Shown here one piece after another: positions 51,465-59,520 of a stretch of 64,000 nt of DNA. The notes below the pieces were generated by a model. The model had not been told where the DNA came from, searched no databases, and saw only the letters and a program-made list of their open reading frames with translations. The DNA lies in contig OZ241860.1 of the NCBI GenBank assembly GCA_965203195.1, forward strand, positions 2,418,001 to 2,482,000. Reading direction: 5' to 3'. The translations under genes were made by a program, and so were the position numbers. The DNA is from Bin87 sp965203195 (GTDB taxonomy: Bacteria; Chloroflexota; Dehalococcoidia; Lucifugimonadales; UBA3495). Positions within the stretch are counted from its first letter, which is position 1, and every line of letters starts with the position of its first letter.

Positions 51465-53498
51465 ATGTTGTTGTACCAACGCTACCGTTACTCCCAGTGG
51501 GACGGCACCCAGCAGATTTTTGACGCCGACGCCAGCGACATTATGGACGCCATTTCCGGCGACCTGTTGCAGCATGGCGACCTGGCGCGCGCCCTCCGCG
51601 ACCTGTTCCGCAACGGGATGCCCAACCGCGACGGCGAACAGTCGCCCAACCTCCGGCAGCTGATGGAACGCCTCAAGCAGCAGCGTAGCCAGCAGCTCCA
51701 GCAGAGCAACCTGGACTCCGTGGTTGACGACCTGAAAGAGCGTATGGAGAGCATCCTCCGCGCCGAGCGGCAGGGCATCCGGCAGCGGCTGGATGAAGCG
51801 GACGCCCAGCCGGAGCCGCCTGACGCCGCCGGCAAGGAACAGCAGCGTTCGCTCAAGCAGCTGCTGCGCCAGCGCGCCCAGCGCAACCTGGACCGGCTGG
51901 ACGACCTGCCCGACAGCCTGGGCGGGCAAATCCAGGGGCTGATGGACTACGACTTTATGGACCCGGACGCCCGACAGCAGTTTCAGGAGTTGCTCGATCT
52001 GCTGCAAAAGCAAATGGCGCAGAACATCTCCCAGCAGATGCGCGACCAGATGCAGAATATGACGCCGGAGCAGATGCAGGCGATGCGTCAGATGATGCAG
52101 GAGCTGAATCAGATGCTGCGCGACCGGCTGGAGGGGCGTACGCCGGACTTTGACGGCTTCATGCAACGCTGGGGGGCAATGTTCGGGGACGACCCGCCCC
52201 GGAACCTGGACGAGCTGATGGAACGCATCCGGCAGCAGATGGCGCAGATGCAGTCGCTGATGGACAGCCTCGCCCCCGATCTGCGCCAGGAACTGGAGGA
52301 TGCGCTGCAATCGGCGCTGGATCCGCGTCTGCAAGATGAGATGTCGGAATTCGCCAGCCTGATGCGGGAACTGCTGCCGCCGGACGAGCTGGCCCGGCAG
52401 TATCCCTTCCTGGGCGACGACAATATGACCCTGGAGCAGGCCCTGGACGCGATGCGGGAAATGCAGGCCCTGGACCGTCTGGAGGAAGCCTTGCAGCGGG
52501 CTATGCGCACCGGCAACCTGGACGATGTGGATCCCGAGCAGCTGGCCGAGCTGCTCGGGGAGGACGCCCGCCGGGCCTGGCAGGAGCTGGATCGCCTGCG
52601 GCAGATGCTGAAGGACGCCGGCTACATTGACGGCGACGACAATATGTCCCTGACCGCGCGGGGCATCCGCCGCATCGGCCAGAAGGCGATGCGCGAGGTG
52701 TTCCAGCGTCTCAAGAAAGACCGGATGGGCAACCACGACCTGAACACCCGCGGCGCCGGCGGCGACCTGCTGGGCGAAACCAAGCCCTATGAATTCGGCG
52801 ACCCGCTACAGCTGGACTTGCAGGCCACCGTCAAAAACGCCATTGTGCGCGGTGGCCCCCAAGTTCCCGTGCGCCTGCGCCCCGACGACTTTGAAATCTA
52901 CCGCAACGAGCAGATGACCCGCGCCGCCACTATCGTCCTCCTGGACCAGAGCCGTTCCATGGGGATGTTCAACAACTGGGTGGCCGCCAAGCGGGTTACG
53001 CTGGCCCTGTTCGCCCTCATTCGGCAGCAGTACCCCCGCGATACGCTCCATGTAGTGGGCTTTTCCGACTACGCCCGCGAGCTGCCGGAGGAGGATCTGG
53101 CCGGCCTCACCTGGAACAACTGGGTGTCCGGCACCAACCTGCACCACGCCCTGATGCTGGCGCGCCGGCTGCTGTCCCGCGAGAAGGGCGGCTCCCGCCA
53201 GATTATGGTCATCACCGACGGCGAGCCTACCGCCCATCTGGAGGGGCAGCAAGCCTATTTCTCCTACCCGCCCAGCCACCGCACGGAGGTGGAGACTTTC
53301 AAGGAAGTGCGCCGCTGCACCCAGGAAGGCATTGTCATCAACACCTTTATGCTGGAAAACAACTACCAGCTGGTCAATTTTGTGGACCGGATGACGCGCA
53401 TTAACCGGGGCCGCGCCTTTTACAGCAGCAGCGAAAACCTGGGCGAGTATGTGCTGGTGGACTACATTGCCAACCGCCGCAAGCGCATATCCGGCTAG
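51465..53498 (+). CDS. VWA-domain protein (MoxR-partner-like)
   Basis: 677 aa from ATG 51465, with GGAGG upstream. Residues 1-430 are mostly charged helices with long Gln/Asp/Met-rich coiled-coil stretches (RQLMERLKQQRSQQLQQSNL; NISQQMRDQMQNMTPEQMQA). The C-terminal 200 residues are a von Willebrand A domain with a MIDAS: TIVLLDQSRSM (DxSxS), SGTNLHHAL (Thr) and VITDGEPTAH (Asp). The family usually works with a MoxR-type AAA+ ATPase in complex assembly or cofactor insertion, but none lies within 10 kb here. Confidence 0.85.
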   Translation: MLLYQRYRYSQWDGTQQIFDADASDIMDAISGDLLQHGDLARALRDLFRNGMPNRDGEQSPNLRQLMERLKQQRSQQLQQSNLDSVVDDLKERMESILRAERQGIRQRLDEADAQPEPPDAAGKEQQRSLKQLLRQRAQRNLDRLDDLPDSLGGQIQGLMDYDFMDPDARQQFQELLDLLQKQMAQNISQQMRDQMQNMTPEQMQAMRQMMQELNQMLRDRLEGRTPDFDGFMQRWGAMFGDDPPRNLDELMERIRQQMAQMQSLMDSLAPDLRQELEDALQSALDPRLQDEMSEFASLMRELLPPDELARQYPFLGDDNMTLEQALDAMREMQALDRLEEALQRAMRTGNLDDVDPEQLAELLGEDARRAWQELDRLRQMLKDAGYIDGDDNMSLTARGIRRIGQKAMREVFQRLKKDRMGNHDLNTRGAGGDLLGETKPYEFGDPLQLDLQATVKNAIVRGGPQVPVRLRPDDFEIYRNEQMTRAATIVLLDQSRSMGMFNNWVAAKRVTLALFALIRQQYPRDTLHVVGFSDYARELPEEDLAGLTWNNWVSGTNLHHALMLARRLLSREKGGSRQIMVITDGEPTAHLEGQQAYFSYPPSHRTEVETFKEVRRCTQEGIVINTFMLENNYQLVNFVDRMTRINRGRAFYSSSENLGEYVLVDYIANRRKRISG

Positions 53499-53548
53499 GG
53501 CGGCGCGTGGTCAAGTTGCGATTCGCACCACCGGCCGGCGTCTGTTTT

Positions 53549-53579
53549 CGTCATTCCGGCTTCGGACGGCGGAACGACG
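53549..53579. repeat. Short palindromic repeat
   Basis: CGTCATTCC and GGAACGACG with CGGC inside, like the ends of the 95-bp element at 20652. It lies between the convergent VWA and ccmE genes and may act as their terminator. Confidence 0.5.
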
Positions 53580-53597
53580 GGAATGTGACCACGCGCC

Positions 53598-54191
53598 CTA
53601 ATACCCGCCGCCGGCGGGCGCCGCCGCTCCCGGCGCCAGCTCCGGGTTCTCCGCTTGCAGCGACTGGTACTTGGACGGGCATTTCACCAGCACATTGTCG
53701 GTGGCGAAAACCCCGCTGCCGGCATCGTAGCGCCCCTCCAGGATAATCTCCGAGTGGGGGTTGAAAAACAGGTCGGGCAGCACGCCGTGGTAGGTGGCCG
53801 GCAGCCGGGGGCTGCCCTCCGCAATGCCCGGCATATCGGGCGTCTTGTCGCCCAGCGCGAAGCGGGAAAGGACGAAGCCGTCCTCCCGGTGGAATGTATC
53901 CGGTGCCAGCGCGCCGGCCACCCGCAGGGTCTGCCCGTCTTGCAGCGCCGGGTCGTCCAGAAACTCGCTGACGGTTACGAAATACTGCGTACTGCCGGAG
54001 AAGTTGACGATGACCATATAGGCCACCGCCAGCCCGATGACCGCCGCCAGCGCGATGAAACGGAGACGATGACTGCGCCAGGCGGAGCGTTCCTCGCCGG
54101 CATTCGTGTCGGTATCCGCATCCGCCGCCTCCGGGCGCGGATGGGGGATCGCCGCGCCGGCCGGGCCGGCGTAATTTTCAGATTGCATCAT
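53598..54191 (-). CDS. ccmE: Cytochrome c maturation protein CcmE, Cys-type heme chaperone
   Basis: 197 aa. CcmE holds heme covalently for delivery to apocytochrome c. N-terminal cytoplasmic tail, one transmembrane helix (LRFIALAAVIGLAVAYMVIV), then the OB-fold beta barrel (STQYFVTVSEFLD, LRVAGAL, YHGVLPDLF, EIILEGRYD, GVFATDNVLVKCPSKYQ). The usual H-x3-Y heme-binding site is replaced by C171-x3-Y175 (CPSKY), the variant known from some archaea and anaerobic bacteria. The rest of the Ccm system is not in the window. The promoter is at 54266-54294. Confidence 0.92.
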   Translation of the reverse strand: MMQSENYAGPAGAAIPHPRPEAADADTDTNAGEERSAWRSHRLRFIALAAVIGLAVAYMVIVNFSGSTQYFVTVSEFLDDPALQDGQTLRVAGALAPDTFHREDGFVLSRFALGDKTPDMPGIAEGSPRLPATYHGVLPDLFFNPHSEIILEGRYDAGSGVFATDNVLVKCPSKYQSLQAENPELAPGAAAPAGGGY

Positions 54192-54265
54192 TCATTCAGT
54201 TGCCTGGGGCGGCGCGTCATAGCAAAGGGACTCCCGCAGGACAAATCCAGCGGTGGATGGGAGCC

Positions 54266-54294
54266 ATGGTACGGCGCGGCAGAGCGGGTGTCAA
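54266..54294 (-). promoter_or_regulatory. Promoter of ccmE
   Basis: TTGACA (54289-54294) and TACCAT (54266-54271), exactly 17 bp apart, 75 bp upstream of the ccmE start. The rest of 54192-54487 shows nothing recognisable. Confidence 0.8.
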
Positions 54295-54487
54295 GCAAAT
54301 CAGATTTGCCGGGGAACGCCCGGCTTTGCAGCCAATGAGCGATGAGCGCGCATCCGCACCGGATTGTATTCCGACGCCAATAATCGCAGCGTAGCCGCTT
54401 ACGGTCCTCGTCCATTCCCTCGAGCGTTTCCCCGCCCCCCGTCGCTGCCGCCGGAGCCGGTTCGGGAACGCCCAACTTGCCGGCTGG

Positions 54488-54742
54488 GGTAGCGTTTCGT
54501 TTTAGGTGGTTGGTTTTCAGCCCCTGCTTTTGCAGCAGCGCCAGCAGGTTGCGTTCCGTCCAGACCGTCCCCAACTTCTCCCGCCGCCGCAACTCCCGAT
54601 TATGCCGCTCCATACGCGACCTCTGATGCAGCACCTCCCCGCCATACACCAGCTCAATCCCCGCCGCGATGGCCCCATCGCCATCGCTGGCCGGATGCTC
54701 CAGACGCCGCGCCCCCTGCTGCCAGGCCCGGTCAATCACTTC
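54488..54742 (-). mobile_element. ISa fragment with internal deletion
   Basis: It begins with the ISa right end (GGTAGCGTTTCG) and carries the last part of the transposase, with about 240 bp missing after CGCGAC. It ends near CAATCACTTC and is followed within 6 bp by ISb. Here ISb seems to have landed in, and truncated, an ISa. Confidence 0.85.
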
Positions 54743-54747
54743 CGACC

Positions 54748-55943
54748 CTCGGGCGTACCCACTTTCAGGTGTGGGGCAAGCCGAACCACCTGGGCGGTGG
54801 TTTCGGCGTAGCCAGATAGTACTCCATCCCCAGCCGCAGCAGCCATAGCAGCTCCGGCTTCCCCCACGAACACACCCGCCGTCGGAACCGCCACGACGCC
54901 CGCCGCCCCGCCAGCAGCAGCAAACAACACGCTAGCAACAACCCCACCAGCATACGCCCCAGCCGCGCCGTGGTGGTTGCCGTTCCCCGATCCAAGGCGA
55001 AATACTGCTTGCCATCGCGAAAGTACTGCTCCGGCTGCATCCGTTTGCGATACTGTCCCACCGCCACCTTGGCGTCGGGCAGCGATGTCGCCAAATACCA
55101 GGGTTCTCGATGCCCCCGGCCCCAGTACAGTACCAGGTTAACCGTCACTGCCCCATCGGAACGATAGCGGACCCCAGGCAGAAACACATAGCTATTTGGA
55201 CGCAGGGGATACTTCCGCAGCAATCCCTGATAGCCATCGGCAGTCTGGATGTGGACATTGCCTTTGAGTCGCACCACATAGTCCACTGTGCGGCCAGTGT
55301 GGCGGGGCATTTCCTGCAACCGGCGCAGCAGACTGGCGCGTCCGAAGCCTCTATCGGCCAGCAGCAGCGGACGAATGTTGTCAGGCAGATTGCGCAGCAG
55401 GCGCGCGATGAAAGTCTCTTCCAGCCGGTTTTGAGACGGGGTCAGTTCATCGTGGGTCGTGGCCCAGCTGAGCAAAGGCAACCCGCGCTTGCGATAGCAG
55501 ACGGCGGCGAAAAGGCCGTTGCGCTTGCGGCCCAGGTCGGACCAGTCAATCATAATGGGGGTTAGGCCCTTGAGGCCGGCCAGTTGGCAGATGGCGGGCA
55601 TCAGCGCGCATTGGGTTTGGATGGGGTCGAAACGGGGGTTGGAGAGGAAGCGGAAGTGGCGCTTTTTGCGCTGGTGGTGGCTTTGGGGCAGTCCGGGCAT
55701 CCAGGGTCGCGCCAGTTCGGAGAGGGCGAGGGCGCGGCGGTTGAGGATGGCGGCGGTGAGCAGGGCCAGGTTGGCGCGCCTGGTGGCGCGCATCTGGGGC
55801 AGGTTGTGGTGGAGAAAGGCGGCGATGTGGTGATACCATGGCATAGGTCGGCGGCTCCCGGGGTATCGGATGGTGGTTATCCTGATACTTGCCCGGAGTC
55901 GCCGGCTGTGGCAAGCAGCCAACCCAAAGTGGGTACGCGCGAG
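54748..55943 (-). mobile_element. ISb copy 2, apparently intact
   Basis: 1196 bp, with terminal repeats CTCGGGCGTACCCACTTT (left, one change) and AAAGTGGGTACGCGCGAG (right). No target duplication. The right end lies 2 bp past the stop codon of the neighbouring lipoprotein gene. Confidence 0.88.
54765..55844 (-). CDS. ISb transposase, IS4 family
   Basis: 359 aa from ATG 55844 (MPWYHHIAAFLHHN), with GGGAG upstream. DDE residues: first Asp in LTPIMIDWSDLG, second Asp in LLLADRGFGRASLL, and the Y-(2)-R-(3)-E-(6)-K signature in QYRKRMQPEQYFRDGKQYF, which places it in the IS4 family. The N-terminus is helical and basic. The frame is complete, so this copy may be active. It is the reference for the decayed copies at 8469 and 57093. 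Confidence 0.88.
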   Translation of the reverse strand: MPWYHHIAAFLHHNLPQMRATRRANLALLTAAILNRRALALSELARPWMPGLPQSHHQRKKRHFRFLSNPRFDPIQTQCALMPAICQLAGLKGLTPIMIDWSDLGRKRNGLFAAVCYRKRGLPLLSWATTHDELTPSQNRLEETFIARLLRNLPDNIRPLLLADRGFGRASLLRRLQEMPRHTGRTVDYVVRLKGNVHIQTADGYQGLLRKYPLRPNSYVFLPGVRYRSDGAVTVNLVLYWGRGHREPWYLATSLPDAKVAVGQYRKRMQPEQYFRDGKQYFALDRGTATTTARLGRMLVGLLLACCLLLLAGRRASWRFRRRVCSWGKPELLWLLRLGMEYYLATPKPPPRWFGLPHT

Positions 55944-55945
55944 GC

Positions 55946-56857
55946 TTACGGTCTTATTGCCGCCTCTATGGCGGGCAACGGCAAATTGATATAGCTGTCG
56001 CGGCCTGCTTCAAGATGGCTGCCGTAGCCACCTCGCCCCCATACGGTATAGGCGCTAGGCACATACATTGCGAGTCCGGCATCGATAACCCAGATCATAC
56101 CCACGTCATAGGAATAGGTCCTGCCGCCGGCGGCCTTGAGAGTCTCCGCCGTGAACGGGAAAAGCTTGTGTTCCGGCGGGTATTCGCTTTCCAAAACCCA
56201 ATACTGGTACACCGACAAAATATATTCGCGCCCAACATCCAGCGCCTGGTTTTCGGCGTGCGAAATTATATCAAACCGCTTTGATATGGAACCCCGGTAG
56301 GTTGTAATGACTTCTACCGTATCGCGATGTGCTTTCTCTCCGGTCCAGGGCGGCTCGGCGGCAATATCCGGCACCGGAACCAGGCGCGTGCTGATCACCC
56401 TGACTATGACAATGGCGTAGTATTCTTGGAGAGCAATATGCCTGGCAATCTGCCCCAGCGCTTCCGCGTTGCCGTCGCGGCCGGAGCCGCTGGCGCCGGT
56501 TACGCCGCCGGCTACCGCTGGCGGTGTCTGCGCCACGACCGTCTGCATTTGCGCTTCCGCCGTTTGCAACCGCGCCACTATGGTCGGCTCAGACGGTTGC
56601 GGCGTGTAGGTGGGGAGATCGGTCGGCTTGATGTAGCCGGGTGGATAAGGCGTGGCAGTGGGGATAGCTTCCGAGGTAGCTAGTTCGGATGGCGATGGGG
56701 TATCCCCAAGCCAGCGCACCGTGGGTGTAGGCGTGGGCGCGCTCGCGCTCGGCGCCGGGACGGCTGGCGCGCAGGCCATCCCCACCAGGCACAGGGCAAC
56801 CGGCCCCAATACGGCGGTCAGAAAGGCAAGCTTAAGGGCGTGGTGGCGGCGAGCCAT
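55946..56857 (-). CDS. Hypothetical lipoprotein
   Basis: 303 aa from ATG 56857 (MARRHHALKLAFLTAVLG), with AAGGGA upstream. Signal peptide ends in a lipobox (LVGMAC). A Pro/Thr/Ser-rich linker with PTPTPT and TYTPQPSEPTI follows, then a domain of about 170 aa beginning ARHIALQEYYAIVIVRVISTRLV, with EVITTYRGSISKRFDIISHAE and GREYILSVYQYWVL. No named family is recognised; it could be a surface-binding protein. The stop codon lies 2 bp from the end of ISb copy 2, so the original C-terminus may have been altered by that insertion. Confidence 0.6.
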   Translation of the reverse strand: MARRHHALKLAFLTAVLGPVALCLVGMACAPAVPAPSASAPTPTPTVRWLGDTPSPSELATSEAIPTATPYPPGYIKPTDLPTYTPQPSEPTIVARLQTAEAQMQTVVAQTPPAVAGGVTGASGSGRDGNAEALGQIARHIALQEYYAIVIVRVISTRLVPVPDIAAEPPWTGEKAHRDTVEVITTYRGSISKRFDIISHAENQALDVGREYILSVYQYWVLESEYPPEHKLFPFTAETLKAAGGRTYSYDVGMIWVIDAGLAMYVPSAYTVWGRGGYGSHLEAGRDSYINLPLPAIEAAIRP

Positions 56858-57071
56858 AGCGAAGTTCCCTTGCGGCGCCGGCGCATCCGGCGGCGAATTG
56901 CGCGCCATTGTACGCTATGCGGCAATGCTTATCAAACGGCCGGCAATGTCCGGCACATTCGGCGCCAGCTTGCCCCACACCGGTCGGTAGGTCAGCCGGC
57001 CTACAGACGCCGGGCACCGCGGCCTCGGCAATCCTGGGGCGATGGCTGAACACCGCCCCGTCGGCTACACT

Positions 57072-57393
57072 CTAAAGAAACGCTACCAAGTCCTCGCGCG
57101 TACCCACTTTCAGGTGTTGGGCAAACCGAACCATCCGATCGGGGCCTCCGGCGTGGCCGGATAGCGCTCCACGCCCAACCGCAGCAGCCCCGACTTCTCC
57201 AGCGAACACGCCCGCCGCCGGAACTACCACGACGCCCGCCGCCCCGCCAGAAGCAGCAAACAGCAGGTTAATAATAGCCCCCCGGCAAACGCCCCAGCCG
57301 CGCGCCGTGGTCTTCGCTGTTCCCCGATCTAGCGCAAAATACTGCTCCGGCGGCATTCGCTGGCGATACTGTCGCACTGCCGACTTTAACCCG
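57072..57393 (-). mobile_element. ISa end plus ISb 3' remnant
   Basis: 57072-57087 matches the ISa terminus (CTAAA then GAAACGCTACC). Five bases later CTCGCGCGTACCC begins about 300 bp of the ISb 3' part, still showing VRQYRQRMPPEQYFALDRG and RMVRFAQHLKVGT in the transposase frame, with deletions. The segment ends just before a short unique stretch leading to the selenoprotein gene. Confidence 0.8.
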
Positions 57394-57504
57394 TGTGCGG
57401 ATGCTCCGGGGATGCCCTCGCAGGCTAAACCCGTGTATAATGCCCTCAGCTCGCAACTCGCATCGTACGCCGGACGCCCCTCAAACCCCGGCGGAGGGAT
57501 GATT

Positions 57505-58041
57505 ATGGCAACCCAACAGTACACCCTGGTCAACCCGGTAACGGAGCCGGTCATTGCGCCCTTTGACGGCGCGCCCCGCCTGCCCACGCTGGCCGGCGCC
57601 CGCGTGGGCCTGATCGACGACAGCAAGCGCAACGCCGATGTGCTGCTGGAGGAACTGGCCGAAACGCTCCGCAACCGCTACGAAATCCGCGAAGTGCGCT
57701 GGCTGCGCAAACCCAGCGCTTCCCGCCCTGCCGACCCGCAGGAACTGCAAGAACTGGTGGCGAATGTGGACACGGTGATAATCGCCATCGGCGATTGAGG
57801 CAGCTGTAGCGCGTGCAGTGTGCACGACGGAATCCATGTGGAAAAGGCCGGCCTGCCCTCCGCCACCATTTGCACCGACCGCTTTATCCCCACCGCCAAC
57901 GCAATGGCGAAAATGTGGGGCGCCGAGGGGTATCCCACCATCTTTACCCAGCATCCCATTGAAAACCTGGAACGGCCCGCCCTGCGGGAACGCGCCGAGG
58001 GGCTGGCGACCGAAGTGGCCGCCATTCTCACCGGAGGCTGA
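57505..58041 (+). CDS. UGSC-family selenoprotein (in-frame TGA read as Sec)
   Basis: 178 aa if TGA 57796-57798 is read as selenocysteine; read as a stop, only 97 aa result. GGAGGG lies 6 bases before ATG 57505 (MATQQYTLVNPVTEP). Residues about 30-90: ARVGLIDDSKRNADVLLEEL and NVDTVIIAIGD. The TGA gives U98, then G99-S100-C101, matching the namesake U-G-S-C motif of the UGSC (seleno)protein family. The same frame then continues without a break: CSVHDGIHVEKAGLPSATICTDRF and AEGYPTIFTQHPIENLE, to TGA 58039-58041. A SECIS-like hairpin follows the TGA. Function is unknown; redox use of the U/C pair is likely. Confidence 0.88.
57799..57835 (+). promoter_or_regulatory. Putative bacterial SECIS hairpin
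   Basis: Starting 13 bases after the TGA, CGTGCA (57812-57817) and TGCACG (57821-57826) form a perfect stem with a GTG loop. This is inside the coding region, at the distance and with the G/T-containing apical loop expected for SelB recognition. The flanks can add weaker pairs. Confidence 0.65.
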
Positions 58042-58054
58042 CGTCGATCCCGCA

Positions 58055-58090
58055 CTGACGGGCGGCAGACAGCTGACGGGCCGCAGACAA
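58055..58090. repeat. 18-bp tandem repeat, two copies
   Basis: CTGACGGGCGGCAGACAG and CTGACGGGCCGCAGACAA head to tail (two mismatches) between the selenoprotein and the next gene. Confidence 0.8.
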
Positions 58091-58145
58091 ATGAACCAGG
58101 CGTCCGGGTGGTTCTCCCGGCCGGACGCCGCAACAGGAGCCGGTT

Positions 58146-58457
58146 ATGATCGCCCGCATCCGCGACATTGCGCTCATCGTGATGGCCTCGGCCTTTACGC
58201 TGATGTGCCTGGTAGTCATCGTCATTGCCATTCTGCTCTATTCGCCCCTGCGCCAGACGGTGGGCACGCTGAACGATACCGCGGCGGCCCTCAAAGGGGT
58301 GGCCGAAAGCGTAGAGGGAACGGTGTCCAATGTGGAAGCGACGATGGACAACATCCGCCAGGCGTCGGAGAACGCCGCCGACGCTGCGGACAAAATTGTG
58401 CAAGAGGGTCTCAAGCTGGCCGTAGATGACCCGAACCAGGCCACTCCGGGCAACTAG
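58146..58457 (+). CDS. Small membrane protein with helical tail
   Basis: 103 aa; AGGAG precedes ATG 58146. One long transmembrane segment (IALIVMASAFTLMCLVVIVIAILL), then a helical tail with heptad-like spacing (TLNDTAAALKGVAESVEGTVSNVEATMDNIRQASENAADAADKIV), like DUF948/YtxH-type or methyl-accepting-style coiled coils. Function unknown. A decayed relative follows. Confidence 0.65.
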   Translation: MIARIRDIALIVMASAFTLMCLVVIVIAILLYSPLRQTVGTLNDTAAALKGVAESVEGTVSNVEATMDNIRQASENAADAADKIVQEGLKLAVDDPNQATPGN

Positions 58458-58740
58458 CGATGGCTACGGCCCGAAACTGGCGCTGATTGGGATGGCGCTG
58501 GCGGTGATTGCGCTTGCGCCATTCTGTCGGTGGCGCGCTGACGCTGTATCCCACGCTGAAGCGGAGTGCCGGAGCGCGGACAACCTGGAAAAGGCCAGCG
58601 CCAGCGCAATCGCCGTAACCGAAAACCTGGAGCGGGTCTCTGGTGATTTGGGGAAGGCGTCGGCCACGCTGGCCGAGGTGGCGGCCGGCTGGGCGGCCGG
58701 TTCGGCGGGGGCAATCAGGCGCGCCGGCCGCCGGCGAATT
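58447..58740 (+). pseudogene. Possible decayed relative of the preceding membrane protein
   Basis: A frame with a membrane-like segment (LALIGMALAVIALAPF) and a tail of similar style (NLEKASASAIAVTENLERVSGDLGKASATLAEVAAG) continues past this point only as antisense of the Trm112-like gene. No ribosome site is seen. It is either a broken duplicate or chance. Confidence 0.35.
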
Positions 58741-58767
58741 CGTAGCCGCGGTCGGACGGGGACATCG

Positions 58768-59007
58768 CTACGGCTGGGCGCCGCCCGTTCCAAAGGGCCC
58801 GACATCCCGCAGTTCCGGCGGCAGCAGGTTGGGGATGCCGTCGGCGATGGGGTAACTTTCGTTGCAGAGGTGGCAGGTCAGCGCGCCGGACAGCGTTTCG
58901 CCGACGCTGGCGCCGGCGGCGTCAGCCGGCGCGATGCTATCCACCCGCAAGTCCAGCGGGCCTTTGCAGACCGGGCAGGCGATGATGTCCAGCAAATCGG
59001 GGCGCAT
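58768..59007 (-). CDS. Trm112/UPF0434-family zinc protein
   Basis: 79 aa starting MRPDLLDIIACPVCKGPLDL. Two CxxC knuckles (CPVC; CHLC) with NESYPIADGIPNLLPPE, the exact layout of Trm112-like proteins. In eukaryotes and archaea Trm112 activates methyltransferases; the bacterial short form probably has a similar helper role. It lies 28 bp downstream of the HEPN-like gene on the same strand. Confidence 0.88.
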   Translation of the reverse strand: MRPDLLDIIACPVCKGPLDLRVDSIAPADAAGASVGETLSGALTCHLCNESYPIADGIPNLLPPELRDVGPFGTGGAQP

Positions 59008-59035
59008 TTTGGGATGTGCTTGAGTTCAGCGGTGT

Positions 59036-59518
59036 TCAGTTGCGGTTGCGCGCCAGCAGCAAGTGGACGGCTAGAGCCCGGCGCTGCGCTGCCGGCATAC
59101 GGCTGAATGCTTGTGTTGCCGCCTCAGCCTGGTCAATCAGGCCGACTACTTGAGACCGTATAAACGCCTTCCGAGGATTGTAGTCGGCGTCGTGCCGCCA
59201 GTCTTGCAAATTGCCAAACCGATTTGCAAAACCTATCATCCCCGGATTGTTTCCGGGACGGTAAGAAGCTAAACGCTCCTTTGCCGGGCGATGGTCCAGG
59301 GCCCGGTAGGCGCGTGTCCAGAGCCCGTTGGCGTCTCTCCCACGGGAAGCACCAACGAGCGTATCGGCGTTGCTCTGGCAGAGAGCGTGGAACATAGCGT
59401 AGTATGCCGTGCTGATGGCGCGCCGGAGCATAACCTGCCGCGGCCGACCCGGCGCCGGCGCGGTGCCGGGCGCGCCGGCCAGCATTCTGGACGCGTCAAA
59501 CAGATGCTGCCAGTCCAT
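59036..59518 (-). CDS. HEPN-domain-like protein
   Basis: 160 aa from ATG 59518 (MDWQHLFDASRMLAG). Helical; RPRQVMLRRAISTAYYAMFHALCQSNADTLVG is the typical first half of stand-alone HEPN proteins (SxAYYAMFH), and DWRHDADYNPRKAFIRSQVVGLIDQAEAATQAF the second. The R-x4-6-H RNase motif is not clear. It starts 2 bp after the stop of the upstream gene, so the two are a translationally coupled pair, as in toxin-antitoxin or HEPN/MNT modules. Confidence 0.7.
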   Translation of the reverse strand: MDWQHLFDASRMLAGAPGTAPAPGRPRQVMLRRAISTAYYAMFHALCQSNADTLVGASRGRDANGLWTRAYRALDHRPAKERLASYRPGNNPGMIGFANRFGNLQDWRHDADYNPRKAFIRSQVVGLIDQAEAATQAFSRMPAAQRRALAVHLLLARNRN

Positions 59519-59520
59519 AG

